DNA of 64,000 bases from Marinomonas shanghaiensis (GTDB lineage: Bacteria; Pseudomonadota; Gammaproteobacteria; Pseudomonadales; Marinomonadaceae): contig NZ_QGOK01000008.1 in assembly GCF_003259175.1 (NCBI RefSeq), forward strand, positions 62,001 through 126,000, read 5' to 3'. Position 1 is the first letter of the stretch. Every line of letters starts with the position of its first letter. Positions 27,282-35,848 of the stretch are shown here, in pieces. The notes beneath the pieces are model-generated. The model saw only the letters and a program-made list of their open reading frames with translations, was not told the DNA's origin and did not search any database. The translations under genes were made by a program, and so were the position numbers.

Positions 27282-29120
27282 ATGCCAGACACTCAACAGT
27301 CACGTCTCAAAGAGCTGATCACCAAGGGTAAAGAACAAGGTTACTTAACTTTTGCTGAAGTTAACGACCACCTCCCTGATGACCTTTCAGACCCGGAGCA
27401 AGTAGAAGAAATCATTGCCATGATCAACGACATGGGCATTACGGTTTCCGAAGTTGCACCCGATAAAGATAGCCTTCTTATGGAAGAAGGTGATGCGACA
27501 GATGAAGCCGCCGCGGAAGAAGCCGCTGCCGCTTTAGCCGCAGTAGAAGGTGATATTACCCGAACCACTGACCCTGTCCGTATGTACATGCGTGAAATGG
27601 GGACAGTTGAACTATTGACTCGTGCCGGTGAAATTGCCATCGCGAAGCGTATCGAAGAAGGTACTCGCGAAGTCATGGCGGCGATATCTTATTTCCCTGG
27701 TGCGGTAGATGTATTGCTCGACGCCTACTCAAAAGTGCAGGAAGAAGAAGGTCGTCTAAGCGACATCTTTAGCGGCTTTATCGATGGCGACGGCGAAGAA
27801 CCTATTTTCGAAGACACCACGAACGATGAGCCACTCATCGACGAAGATACGATCGATGGTGACGAAGACGATGATGATTCAGAGACCACCGAAGAAGAAA
27901 CGGATAACGGTCCTGATCCAGAAGAAACTGCTCTACGTTTCAACGATATCACGCGTATTTATAATGAATTAAAAGTGTTATTAGAAACACGCGACCGACA
28001 AGACCCTGAAGTAAAAAACAAGCAAGAAGAGTTAAGCATTAGCTTTGCTCCTATCAAGCTTGTGCCAAAAATGTTCGATGAGCTGATTGAACGCGTACGT
28101 TCACGCATGGAAAAAATTCGTGACCAAGAACGTCTTATCATGCAAGTGTGTGTGCGCAAATCTGGCATGCCAAGAACCGAATTCTTAAAACGCTTCCCAA
28201 GCAATGAAACCAATCCTGATTGGTTGAAAGAGCAAATTGCTTCTGGCGCAGATTATGCCGCAGCATTGGAAGAGAACGAAGCTGAGTTTATGCGCAGTCA
28301 GCGCAAGCTTCGTGCGGTTTCCAAAGAAACAGGCTTAACGATCGCAGAACTCAAAGAAATCAATCGTCGCATTTCAATCGGTGAAACTCGTGCTCGCCGT
28401 GCGAAAAAAGAAATGGTCGAAGCCAACTTACGTTTGGTTATTTCTATTGCGAAAAAATACACTAACCGTGGCTTACAATTCTTGGATCTTATTCAAGAAG
28501 GCAACATCGGCTTAATGAAAGCAGTGGATAAATTCGAATACCGTCGTGGTTATAAGTTCTCTACCTATGCAACTTGGTGGATTCGTCAAGCAATCACTCG
28601 CTCCATTGCCGATCAAGCACGCACCATCCGTATCCCTGTGCACATGATTGAAACGATCAATAAATTGAATCGTATCTCTCGTCAAATGCTACAAGAAATG
28701 GGACGCGAGGCGACGCCTGAAGAACTGGCTGCTCGCATGGACATGCCTGAAGATAAGATTCGCAAAGTATTGAAGATCGCTAAAGAACCGATTTCAATGG
28801 AAACACCGATTGGTGACGATGAAGATTCACATTTAGGCGACTTCATTGAAGACGATGGCGCTGAATCTCCAATTGATATCGCGACAATTGAAGGTTTGCG
28901 TGAATCAACCACTATGGTACTTGCAGGCTTAACCGCTCGTGAAGCCAAAGTACTGCGCATGCGCTTCGGTATCGACATGAACACCGACCACACTCTTGAA
29001 GAGGTTGGTAAACAATTTGATGTTACGCGTGAGCGTATTCGTCAAATCGAAGCCAAAGCACTGCGTAAGCTACGTCACCCTAGTCGCTCGGAGCATCTAA
29101 GAAGCTTCTTAGACGACTGA
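27282..29120 (+). CDS. rpoD: RNA polymerase primary sigma factor RpoD (sigma-70)
   Basis: 612 aa from ATG 27282 (E. coli: 613). An upstream in-frame extension to 27204 crosses the promoter and is rejected. Visible parts: region 1.1 ([26 protein letters not shown]), region 1.2 ([11 protein letters not shown]), an acidic non-conserved region (about 185-225, Asp/Glu-rich), region 2 ([49 protein letters not shown] split across 2.1-2.4), and region 4.2 with the helix-turn-helix [19 protein letters not shown]. It recognises the -35 and -10 elements of housekeeping promoters. Confidence 0.99.
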   Translation: MPDTQQSRLKELITKGKEQGYLTFAEVNDHLPDDLSDPEQVEEIIAMINDMGITVSEVAPDKDSLLMEEGDATDEAAAEEAAAALAAVEGDITRTTDPVRMYMREMGTVELLTRAGEIAIAKRIEEGTREVMAAISYFPGAVDVLLDAYSKVQEEEGRLSDIFSGFIDGDGEEPIFEDTTNDEPLIDEDTIDGDEDDDDSETTEEETDNGPDPEETALRFNDITRIYNELKVLLETRDRQDPEVKNKQEELSISFAPIKLVPKMFDELIERVRSRMEKIRDQERLIMQVCVRKSGMPRTEFLKRFPSNETNPDWLKEQIASGADYAAALEENEAEFMRSQRKLRAVSKETGLTIAELKEINRRISIGETRARRAKKEMVEANLRLVISIAKKYTNRGLQFLDLIQEGNIGLMKAVDKFEYRRGYKFSTYATWWIRQAITRSIADQARTIRIPVHMIETINKLNRISRQMLQEMGREATPEELAARMDMPEDKIRKVLKIAKEPISMETPIGDDEDSHLGDFIEDDGAESPIDIATIEGLRESTTMVLAGLTAREAKVLRMRFGIDMNTDHTLEEVGKQFDVTRERIRQIEAKALRKLRHPSRSEHLRSFLDD

Positions 29121-29477
29121 GACCAGCCTAGCACAAAAAAAGCCGCTGCCATAAACAGCGGTTTTTTTATAACTAAAAATTGCTAAAAAAGTCTATTAGA
29201 ACAAGCATAAGCAACAAAACTGTCATACACTCTAATTAGAGTATGGATAAAGACAGTGAGGTTTAACTTGCCAAAAAACCATAATCGCAACCATTACAAC
29301 ACCATCTTCCAACCTTCTTTGGCGAATTCAGACGCCCATCAAACAACGCTCAGTACATTACAGCTCATCACTAAACTAAGTACGACCCTTTACAATAAAT
29401 CTCTAAGCACTATGCGTTTCGTTCGTTTCTTCCCTATTCAAAAGCACACTTCATGTGCATTGCAGGAGTAATACTCT
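29121..29477 (+). other. Intergenic region rpoD - PIN/PhoH gene
   Basis: Holds the rpoD terminator (29139-29168), a perfect 14-bp palindrome ACTCTAATTAGAGT (29229-29242), and otherwise AC-rich sequence without a convincing gene. A 71-codon frame from GTG 29256 lacks a ribosome site and looks like noise. The palindrome could be an operator for the downstream gene; no clear promoter hexamers were found. Confidence 0.4.
29139..29168 (+). terminator. Rho-independent terminator of rpoD
   Basis: CCGCTG (29143-29148) / CAGCGG (29156-29161) extended by A/T pairs, followed by seven T. Ends the yqeY-dnaG-rpoD transcript. Confidence 0.88.
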
Positions 29478-30884
29478 ATGGAAAAAATCTACGTTCTCGA
29501 CACCAATGTGCTATTGCACGACCCATTGGCAATTTATGCTTTTGCCGAACACAAAGTCGTCATTCCTATGACGGTTCTCGAAGAATTGGATGTTATCAAA
29601 GATAGAAGAGATAAAGACGTTAGTAGAGAAGCGCGAGTTGCCATTAATACGATTGACAAAATAGTCGGTAATGCTTCCCCTCGCGACCTACAAGCAGGCG
29701 TGCCAATACGCATCATTAACAACGATACTGATCAGGAGCAAAATAAGCGCGTTGAAGGCTCCCTCGCCATCTATCCAGACCAACAAATCACTCTGACAGA
29801 CAATGTTCCCTTTCTAAACGGCAATCATGATCACGCCAATGACAACCGCATCATCAACGTGGGTTTAAGCCTACAGGCAACACACCCACGCTCCGCAGTT
29901 TGCCTAGTCACAAAAGATATCAATATGCGGATCAAGGCAAAAGGCTCAGGATTAGAACGTGTAGAGGATTATAGAAAAGACAAAGTACTTGATGACTTGG
30001 ACTTAATGAGCAAAGGCTACATTCAGTTCAGTGGCAGTTTTTGGTCAACGATCGAGAGTGTTAAAACAGAATCTCATGGTCGCCATACTGTTCATGTTAT
30101 CGACAAAAGCCATCTACCCAATATTTATTTCAATATGTTTGTCATTGACGATGAAGACTTCATTGGTTTTGTCGTTAACCTTGATCAAGAACATGTCTAT
30201 CTACTCGACATAAACAAACAACACCTAATGAACCAAAACTTCTGGGGCATACTGCCACGCAACCTAGAGCAAGCCATGGCATTTTACTTATTACGCCATG
30301 ACAACTCAGATCTCATGGTGATGACAGGGCCAGCAGGCTCAGGAAAAACACTACTGGCCTTAGCCTATGGACTACAGGTCACCATGGAAGAAAAACGCTT
30401 TAATAAAATTATCGTAGCGAGGTCTACGCCTCCAATGGCCGAAGACATTGGCTTCCTACCCGGAACCGAAGAGGAAAAAATGGCACCATGGTTGGCAGCC
30501 TTTGACGATAACTTAGAAATTTTGCATGGTGCTGACGAACATTCTTTTAGCAGCATTGACTACGTCAAGCAAAAAGCCAACATTCAATTTAAGTCCCTAA
30601 ACTTTATGCGTGGCCGATCATTCAATAATGCTTTAATCATCATCGATGAAGCTCAAGGGCTCACACAATTCCAGCTCAAGTCCATCGTGACACGAGTCGG
30701 CAGCAATTCGAAAATCATTGTACTCGGCAATTTGGCACAGATTGACAATAAGTACATCACCCCACTAACCTCAGGATTAACTTACCTAGTGGAGAAAACA
30801 AAATCCTTTAAATACGCCAGCATCATGCACGTCAATGGTATAGAAAGAAGCCGACTTGCAGAGTTTGCTGAAGAAAACTTATAA
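29478..30884 (+). CDS. PIN-PhoH fusion protein (PhoH2/YlaK type)
   Basis: 468 aa. The N-terminal PIN nuclease-like domain (1-150, VLDTNVLLHDP with Asp8, EELDVIKDR and a later VTKDINMR acidic residue) is joined to a C-terminal PhoH ATPase (about 250-468). Walker A is GPAGSGKT at 284-291, and Walker B is ALIIIDEAQ. Characterised PhoH2 proteins unwind and cut RNA in an ATP-dependent way; the target here is unknown. GGAG lies nine bases before the ATG. It is a single gene with its own upstream region and a shared terminator with eda. Confidence 0.92.
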   Translation: MEKIYVLDTNVLLHDPLAIYAFAEHKVVIPMTVLEELDVIKDRRDKDVSREARVAINTIDKIVGNASPRDLQAGVPIRIINNDTDQEQNKRVEGSLAIYPDQQITLTDNVPFLNGNHDHANDNRIINVGLSLQATHPRSAVCLVTKDINMRIKAKGSGLERVEDYRKDKVLDDLDLMSKGYIQFSGSFWSTIESVKTESHGRHTVHVIDKSHLPNIYFNMFVIDDEDFIGFVVNLDQEHVYLLDINKQHLMNQNFWGILPRNLEQAMAFYLLRHDNSDLMVMTGPAGSGKTLLALAYGLQVTMEEKRFNKIIVARSTPPMAEDIGFLPGTEEEKMAPWLAAFDDNLEILHGADEHSFSSIDYVKQKANIQFKSLNFMRGRSFNNALIIIDEAQGLTQFQLKSIVTRVGSNSKIIVLGNLAQIDNKYITPLTSGLTYLVEKTKSFKYASIMHVNGIERSRLAEFAEENL

Positions 30885-30896
30885 ATTCTTTGCAAG

Positions 30897-30928
30897 AAAA
30901 AAGGGAAGAACAAACGTTCTTCCCTTTT
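30897..30928. terminator. Bidirectional terminator between PIN-PhoH gene and eda
   Basis: GGGAAGAAC (30903-30911) / GTTCTTCCC (30916-30924), nine perfect pairs around a 4-base loop, with A run on the left and T run on the right, serving both convergent transcripts. Confidence 0.88.
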
Positions 30929-30963
30929 CATATTTGTACAAAGAGCCTTCACTGAGTCAGTGT

Positions 30964-31587
30964 TTATGCGACCGATTTCGCCAACTCAGTAATCTCATCC
31001 CACTTACCGGCACGCACTAAATCTGTCGGTACAATCCAAGAACCACCTACACATAGCACATTTGGCAAGGCTAAATATTCACGGAAGTTTTCCGCTCCAA
31101 TACCGCCAGTCGGGCAAAATTTGATTTGCGGTAGTGGACCACCAAATGCTTTCAACGCTTTAACACCGCCGTTCACTTCAGCAGGGAAGAATTTAAAACG
31201 GTCATAGCCGTATTCCATTCCAAGCAAAATATCAGAAATAGTCGCTACGGCGGGCAAGTAAGGCACATCGTACTCTTTCCCCACTGCCAATAGGTCCGCG
31301 GTCATACCTGGGCTAATAATGAACTGAGAGCCTGCCTCGATTGCTTGAATATATTGCGCACGAGAACAGACCGTTCCAGCACCAACAATCGCCTCAGGTA
31401 CTTCTTTACGAAGCGCTGTAATTGCCTCTAAAGCAGCCGGAGTACGCAAGGTTACCTCTAAAACAGGCACGCCACCAGCAACAAGGGCTTTGCCCAGCGC
31501 AACTGCTTGCTCAACACTGTCCACAACAATGACAGGAACAACAGATGTGGCTGTCATCACCTGCTCAGCAGTATATGAAGTAGTCAT
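30964..31587 (-). CDS. eda: KDPG/KHG aldolase (Entner-Doudoroff) Eda
   Basis: 207 aa class I aldolase. It cleaves 2-keto-3-deoxy-6-phosphogluconate to pyruvate and glyceraldehyde-3-phosphate. Visible: the EVTLRTPAALEAI motif with the catalytic Glu, VGAGTV, SPG, and the Schiff-base Lys in RFKFFPAE, then CPTGGIG phosphate loop. Third gene of glk-zwf-eda, 22 bp after zwf. The 6-phosphogluconolactonase gene that sits here in Pseudomonas is absent. Confidence 0.97.
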   Translation of the reverse strand: MTTSYTAEQVMTATSVVPVIVVDSVEQAVALGKALVAGGVPVLEVTLRTPAALEAITALRKEVPEAIVGAGTVCSRAQYIQAIEAGSQFIISPGMTADLLAVGKEYDVPYLPAVATISDILLGMEYGYDRFKFFPAEVNGGVKALKAFGGPLPQIKFCPTGGIGAENFREYLALPNVLCVGGSWIVPTDLVRAGKWDEITELAKSVA

Positions 31588-31609
31588 TTTATTTTCCTTT
31601 TATTAAGAC

Positions 31610-33085
31610 TTAATAATCATGCCAATTACGACCGTCTTTGATCGGCAACGCCATTGACGCTGCTGGCCCCCAAGAACCAGAAGCATACTCTTTTGGGCGT
31701 TCGCTGGTTTGGTTCCAAGCGGACATAATCCCGTCCACCCATCGCCAAGCCGCCTCTACTTCATCGTAGCGCATAAACAAAGTCGCATCGTTACGCATCA
31801 CATCAAGCAACAATCGCTCATACGCTTCGGGACTGCGCTTATCATTAAAGGCTTCGGTCAAACTCAAGTTCAAATCTACAGGCTGAAGAACCATGCCTTC
31901 ACTCACACCGGGAACCTTATTCATCACCGTTAGCGAGATTTTTTCTTCTGGCTGAAGACGAATAATTAGCTGATTGCGCTGAAGCTGACGATTGCTTTCA
32001 TCACTAAAAATACTGTGCGGAACGGCTTTATACTGAATAACAATTTCAGAATAACGCTGACCCAAACGCTTACCGGTTCTGAGATAAAACGGCACGCCAG
32101 CCCAACGCCAGTTATCAATATCCGCGCGCAAAGCAACAAAGGTTTCCGTTCGAGAATCAGGATTACTTCCTTCTTCATCGAAATACCCTTTTACCTCTTT
32201 CCCTTTGATCATGCCTTTCGCATATTGACCACGAACGGTTTTGGTATAAGCATTTGCTCCAGCAATAGGACGCAAGGCTTTCAATACTTTAATCTTTTCA
32301 TCACGGACTGAATCCGCATCCATTCGACCAGGTGGCTCCATAGCCACCAAGCACAATAGCTGAATCAAGTGATTCTGCACCATATCACGCATGGCACCAG
32401 CATTGTCGTAATATCCCCAACGCCCTTCTACACCAACCGTCTCAGAAACAGTAATTTGCACATTGTCAATATGCGCACTGTCCCACAAAGGCTCAAACAG
32501 TGTGTTACCAAAACGTATCGCCAATAAGTTCTGTACGGTTTCTTTGCCAAGATAGTGATCAATACGGAAAGCTTGCTGCTCATTGAAGTTTTTCATTACT
32601 TCATCGTTGATTGCACGAGAAGAAGCCAAATCTCGACCAAGTGGCTTTTCTAGCACCACACGCATACGCTCCGCATTCAAACCATGGGCCGCGAGCGAAG
32701 AACAAATCGAACCAAATAAATCAGGCGATGTAGCAAGATAAAATACGACATCACGGTTATCGCCACCAACTTGATGATCATTGAGTCGTGAGAAATCAGA
32801 CGCTTCTTGCGCATCGACCGACACATAACTCAAACGCTCTTTAAAACGCGGCCATGTTTTTTCATCACCCACACTAGAAGGTACAAACTCATCCAGCGCG
32901 GCTCGAATTTTTGTTTGGTATTCCTCTGTACTCACTTCTCGTCTCGAAGCACCAATAATACGCGTCGTTGGAGCAAGCAAACCATCCATATCCAAATGGT
33001 ACAAAGCAGGCAATAACTTACGCATTGCAAGATCACCGCCGCCACCGAAAATTACAACATCACAGGCTTTTAAACTGGCCTTCAT
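31610..33085 (-). CDS. zwf: Glucose-6-phosphate 1-dehydrogenase Zwf
   Basis: 491 aa from ATG 33085 (GGAG nine bases upstream). It oxidises glucose-6-phosphate to 6-phosphogluconolactone with NADP or NAD. The N-terminal Rossmann motif is FGGGGDLAMRKLLPALY, where the usual G-A-S-G-D is G-G-G-G-D. The substrate-site motif RIDHYLGKETVQN holds the catalytic His and Lys, and RWAGVPFYLRTGKRL follows in the C-terminal domain. The middle gene of glk-zwf-eda; it feeds the Entner-Doudoroff route whose aldolase follows. Confidence 0.97.
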   Translation of the reverse strand: MKASLKACDVVIFGGGGDLAMRKLLPALYHLDMDGLLAPTTRIIGASRREVSTEEYQTKIRAALDEFVPSSVGDEKTWPRFKERLSYVSVDAQEASDFSRLNDHQVGGDNRDVVFYLATSPDLFGSICSSLAAHGLNAERMRVVLEKPLGRDLASSRAINDEVMKNFNEQQAFRIDHYLGKETVQNLLAIRFGNTLFEPLWDSAHIDNVQITVSETVGVEGRWGYYDNAGAMRDMVQNHLIQLLCLVAMEPPGRMDADSVRDEKIKVLKALRPIAGANAYTKTVRGQYAKGMIKGKEVKGYFDEEGSNPDSRTETFVALRADIDNWRWAGVPFYLRTGKRLGQRYSEIVIQYKAVPHSIFSDESNRQLQRNQLIIRLQPEEKISLTVMNKVPGVSEGMVLQPVDLNLSLTEAFNDKRSPEAYERLLLDVMRNDATLFMRYDEVEAAWRWVDGIMSAWNQTSERPKEYASGSWGPAASMALPIKDGRNWHDY

Positions 33086-33104
33086 ATATTCTTTCTCCAA
33101 CTAT

Positions 33105-34079
33105 TTAGGCTTTCGACACAAGATGAGACGCATAACAAGCGCATCCCATCAGCCCTGGGTATTCAGACATCACGACAAACGTCGGAATAGGTGAGACAAA
33201 TTCTTTCATGCGCCCTTTATCTTGCATGGCATCACGAAAACCACTTTTCAGGATGTCATTAACATAACGCGGCACAATCCCCCCAGCAATATACACACCA
33301 CCACGGGACTCAACCGATAGAACAAGATCACCAATTACTCGCCCAAGAAACACAAAGAATTGCTCTAGAGCGGCTTTGGCTATCGGGTCGTTACCTTGCT
33401 TTAAAGCGTCACCAATTTCTGGTGCCGTTAAACGTTTTTCGATCCCTTGTCGTCGCGCCATGGCCTCATATATATTTTCAAGGCCCATTCCTGATAGCAC
33501 ACGCTCCGCCGACACACGTTTATGACGAGTGCGTAAGAATTTTAAAATATCATCTTCGAGGTCATTACAAGCCGACAAATCGACATGCCCACCTTCGCCT
33601 GGCAATACCATGTTCGGCCCGTTATCCTGAGGAACAACACAGGAAATACCCAATCCCGTTCCCGCCCCAACGACCCAGCATGGTGCCTTTGGATCAACTG
33701 TAGAATGCTCACCCAAAACCACCATATCGCTTTTAGGCAAAACCTCCAAGCTGTAACCTACGGCATCAAAGTCATTGAGTAAGGCGACGGGCTTGTCATC
33801 ACCAAAATAAGACTGCACTTCTGCACGGGTAAAGTGCCACGGATTATTAGAGAAGCGAATAACGGCTTGATTGACAGGACCTGCAATGGCAAGTACCACA
33901 GCATCAATATTTTCCATATCAACACTGCAATGCTCGATGTAATCCGCCGCAGCGTCGAAAAAATTCGCATAATTCTTACAAGGGAGCACTCTAATTTCAA
34001 GAGGCTCATATTGATGGATAGGAACCAAAGCAAAGCGCGCATTCGTTCCACCAAGATCGGCGATTAAAGCATGGGACAT
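33105..34079 (-). CDS. glk: Glucokinase Glk
   Basis: 324 aa, the Glk family of proteobacteria rather than the ROK family. ATP-dependent phosphorylation of glucose. Motifs: ALIADLGGTNARFAL (ATP/phosphate 1), LNDFDAVGYSLEVLP with the catalytic Asp, WVVGAGTGLGIS, PGEGGHVDLSA, and YIAGGIVPR. First gene of glk-zwf-eda; a HexR-like palindrome at 34165-34179 lies about 85 bp upstream. No edd gene is present in the cluster. Confidence 0.96.
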   Translation of the reverse strand: MSHALIADLGGTNARFALVPIHQYEPLEIRVLPCKNYANFFDAAADYIEHCSVDMENIDAVVLAIAGPVNQAVIRFSNNPWHFTRAEVQSYFGDDKPVALLNDFDAVGYSLEVLPKSDMVVLGEHSTVDPKAPCWVVGAGTGLGISCVVPQDNGPNMVLPGEGGHVDLSACNDLEDDILKFLRTRHKRVSAERVLSGMGLENIYEAMARRQGIEKRLTAPEIGDALKQGNDPIAKAALEQFFVFLGRVIGDLVLSVESRGGVYIAGGIVPRYVNDILKSGFRDAMQDKGRMKEFVSPIPTFVVMSEYPGLMGCACYASHLVSKA

Positions 34080-34164
34080 AGACGAACCCTATTTAATTTT
34101 TTTGAAATTTTACAACAAAATTGAGGGGAAAAATACCGCAACCCTGAAAAAACAGCCGCTAAAA

Positions 34165-34179
34165 TGTAATAAAATTACA
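34165..34179. promoter_or_regulatory. HexR-like operator upstream of glk-zwf-eda
   Basis: TGTAAT-AAA-ATTACA, perfect 6-bp arms. This agrees with the HexR pseudopalindrome described in gammaproteobacteria (TGTAATWWWATTACA core). HexR responds to KDPG, the substrate of Eda, and controls central sugar genes. The hexR gene itself is not in this window. Confidence 0.8.
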
Positions 34180-34182
34180 ATA

Positions 34183-35247
34183 CTATCTCAGTCTATTTAA
34201 AAACTTAAAGACCTTAGTCGGCACCAATCTTTTACGGTTATTCTTATAATCATAAAGACGCTCATCCGCTACTTTGAGCAGATGTTTGTAGTTGCTTGGT
34301 CTATCAGACATCACACTGGCCCCACCATAACTAATGGTGATTGGCACAAGATTCGATTTATACCTCAATGGGTTAGATTGAAGGTATTCCTGGATAGACT
34401 CTGCGACCATTATGGATTGTTCATAGCTTTTACCCGGCATGACAAAGACAAACTCATCGCCAGCAAAACGAAACGCCAAGCCCTGTTTATGCACGTATTT
34501 TAGCAAACGTTTGGCAATGTATTCTAATACCTCATCGCCACAGTTGTGACCCAGGGTATCATTGATCGACTTAAACGCATCACAATCGAGAAATACAACG
34601 GTTAAATCACGCTCTTGCAACTTGGATCGAGCGAATTCACGCTCCAACATCAGCTCAAGCTGCCGACGATTCAACAGCCCGGTCAACGGATCTCGAGTCG
34701 CTAAGTATTCAAGCTTTTCTCTTGCCGTTACGTTACTCAAACAGATTGAAATTTTTATGGCAAGCTGATCCAGCAAAAAAGTGTCTTTGGTCATTGCATC
34801 ATAACGCGTGCTATCAGAGTCGGCTTGACAAAAAAGACCTACCAATTCTCCATCAATCGTCAGAGGAGAAATCGCCACCGAAGAAATAATATCACGATAC
34901 ACAGCCGGAATAATTTCCCAACAACGACCCAAATTGGTATTTACCAACACCGTTTTATTGCTGGCTTTGATGATATCAATCATAGATCGACGTCTGGTGA
35001 ATAATACCCGATCGCGTAAATCTGGCATTTTCTCTAAACTTTCTATGAGATGAGAAAGAGGAGCTTCATTGATTAAATTTACCCATACATAGGGCACATT
35101 AAATTGCTTTTGCACTTCTTTTGTTAGTGTAGAAACAAACTGGTCACAACGACCAATAGAAAGAATGCAACGCTCTATTTCAAAAAATTTGCGCGCGATT
35201 TCTTCATTGCGTCTCACATTGTCGATCAGTTCGTTAATATCATGCAT
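34183..35247 (-). CDS. DUF484/GAF-like domain protein with GGDEF-type C-terminus (AGDEF)
   Basis: 354 aa, no membrane helices. Residues about 15-175 look like a DUF484/GAF-type sensor (IERCILSIGRCDQF, VPYVWVNLI, SSVAISPLTIDGELVGLFCQAD). Residues about 178-345 are a GGDEF fold (ATRDPLTGLLNRRQLE, DCDAFKSINDTLGH). The signature is AGDEF at 262-266 instead of GGDEF, and the upstream RxxD inhibitory site is missing. It may make cyclic-di-GMP weakly, be inactive, or bind GTP as a regulator. A TATAAT lies about 95 bp upstream in the 5' region. Confidence 0.85.
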   Translation of the reverse strand: MHDINELIDNVRRNEEIARKFFEIERCILSIGRCDQFVSTLTKEVQKQFNVPYVWVNLINEAPLSHLIESLEKMPDLRDRVLFTRRRSMIDIIKASNKTVLVNTNLGRCWEIIPAVYRDIISSVAISPLTIDGELVGLFCQADSDSTRYDAMTKDTFLLDQLAIKISICLSNVTAREKLEYLATRDPLTGLLNRRQLELMLEREFARSKLQERDLTVVFLDCDAFKSINDTLGHNCGDEVLEYIAKRLLKYVHKQGLAFRFAGDEFVFVMPGKSYEQSIMVAESIQEYLQSNPLRYKSNLVPITISYGGASVMSDRPSNYKHLLKVADERLYDYKNNRKRLVPTKVFKFLNRLR

Positions 35248-35467
35248 GCACTATGCCCCACCGCACTGACAGTTAGCGGCCCACTTTTCTGAATAGAAAG
35301 CAACAGATCCTAAAAAACATTATTGATCTGTAATGCATTATAGTACGATGCTTACACAATTTGAGCTATACATCGAATAAAATTTGCCGCCTTAACTGCA
35401 TAAAAAATCACAATTAAAAACCGTCCGCAAACACACCCTACCTTATTTTAATTAATTCTTTGTTTTC

Positions 35468-35494
35468 TTAAGAAAAATCATTCTGTGCCGATAG
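35468..35494 (+). promoter_or_regulatory. Sigma-28 (FliA)-like promoter of the 107-aa unknown gene
   Basis: TTAAGAAA - 11 bp - GCCGATAG. The -10 matches the FliA consensus GCCGATAA at 7 of 8 positions with the exact spacer; the -35 is weak (4 of 8). About 24 bp from predicted start site to the ATG. Confidence 0.5.
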
Positions 35495-35524
35495 CGTCTC
35501 GTAGATGATTCAATAGGCTTGTAA

Positions 35525-35848
35525 ATGAATATAAGAGAAATTGTTGAAACCCAGGTAACCCAAAGCAGTCGAGCGGGACAAGCGGTTTCTGGCAATGCCA
35601 ATTTTGCCTTATTAATGAGCCTGTTCAATCAGCCAGGTCCATCCTTGATGGATACGCCCGATCAATTAAGCCAACATCAGCCTCACGCTATCACACGCCC
35701 CATACAGTTTTCACACAGTATCGGAGAAAACCCACTTGCAAACATCGCCTTATTAAAAGCATTGAGTTTCGAGCCGTTAGCTGAAGGCCCAGCTTACCAA
35801 TACGACGCGGTCGAAAGCCTAGAAAGGCAACTCAACACTCACCTCTAA
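35525..35848 (+). CDS. Unknown 107-aa protein, possibly flagellar regulon
   Basis: Not recognised. 107 aa, no signal peptide or membrane helix. The N-terminus NIREIVETQVTQSS is helical. A short apolar segment NFALLMSLF (about 27-35) follows, then a His/Pro/Gln-rich middle (residues 40-65) and a C-terminal segment NPLANIALLKALSFEPL. The ribosome site is weak (TAGG). Support for being real is codon-like composition, a sigma-28-like promoter with correct spacing at 35468-35494, and a clean convergent junction with the DUF3080 gene (overlap of four bases at the ends). Confidence 0.6.
   Translation: MNIREIVETQVTQSSRAGQAVSGNANFALLMSLFNQPGPSLMDTPDQLSQHQPHAITRPIQFSHSIGENPLANIALLKALSFEPLAEGPAYQYDAVESLERQLNTHL

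Noticed and set aside
29256-29471. 71-codon frame starting with GTG before the PIN-PhoH gene
   Set aside because: No Shine-Dalgarno, AC-rich low-complexity composition, no recognisable feature.
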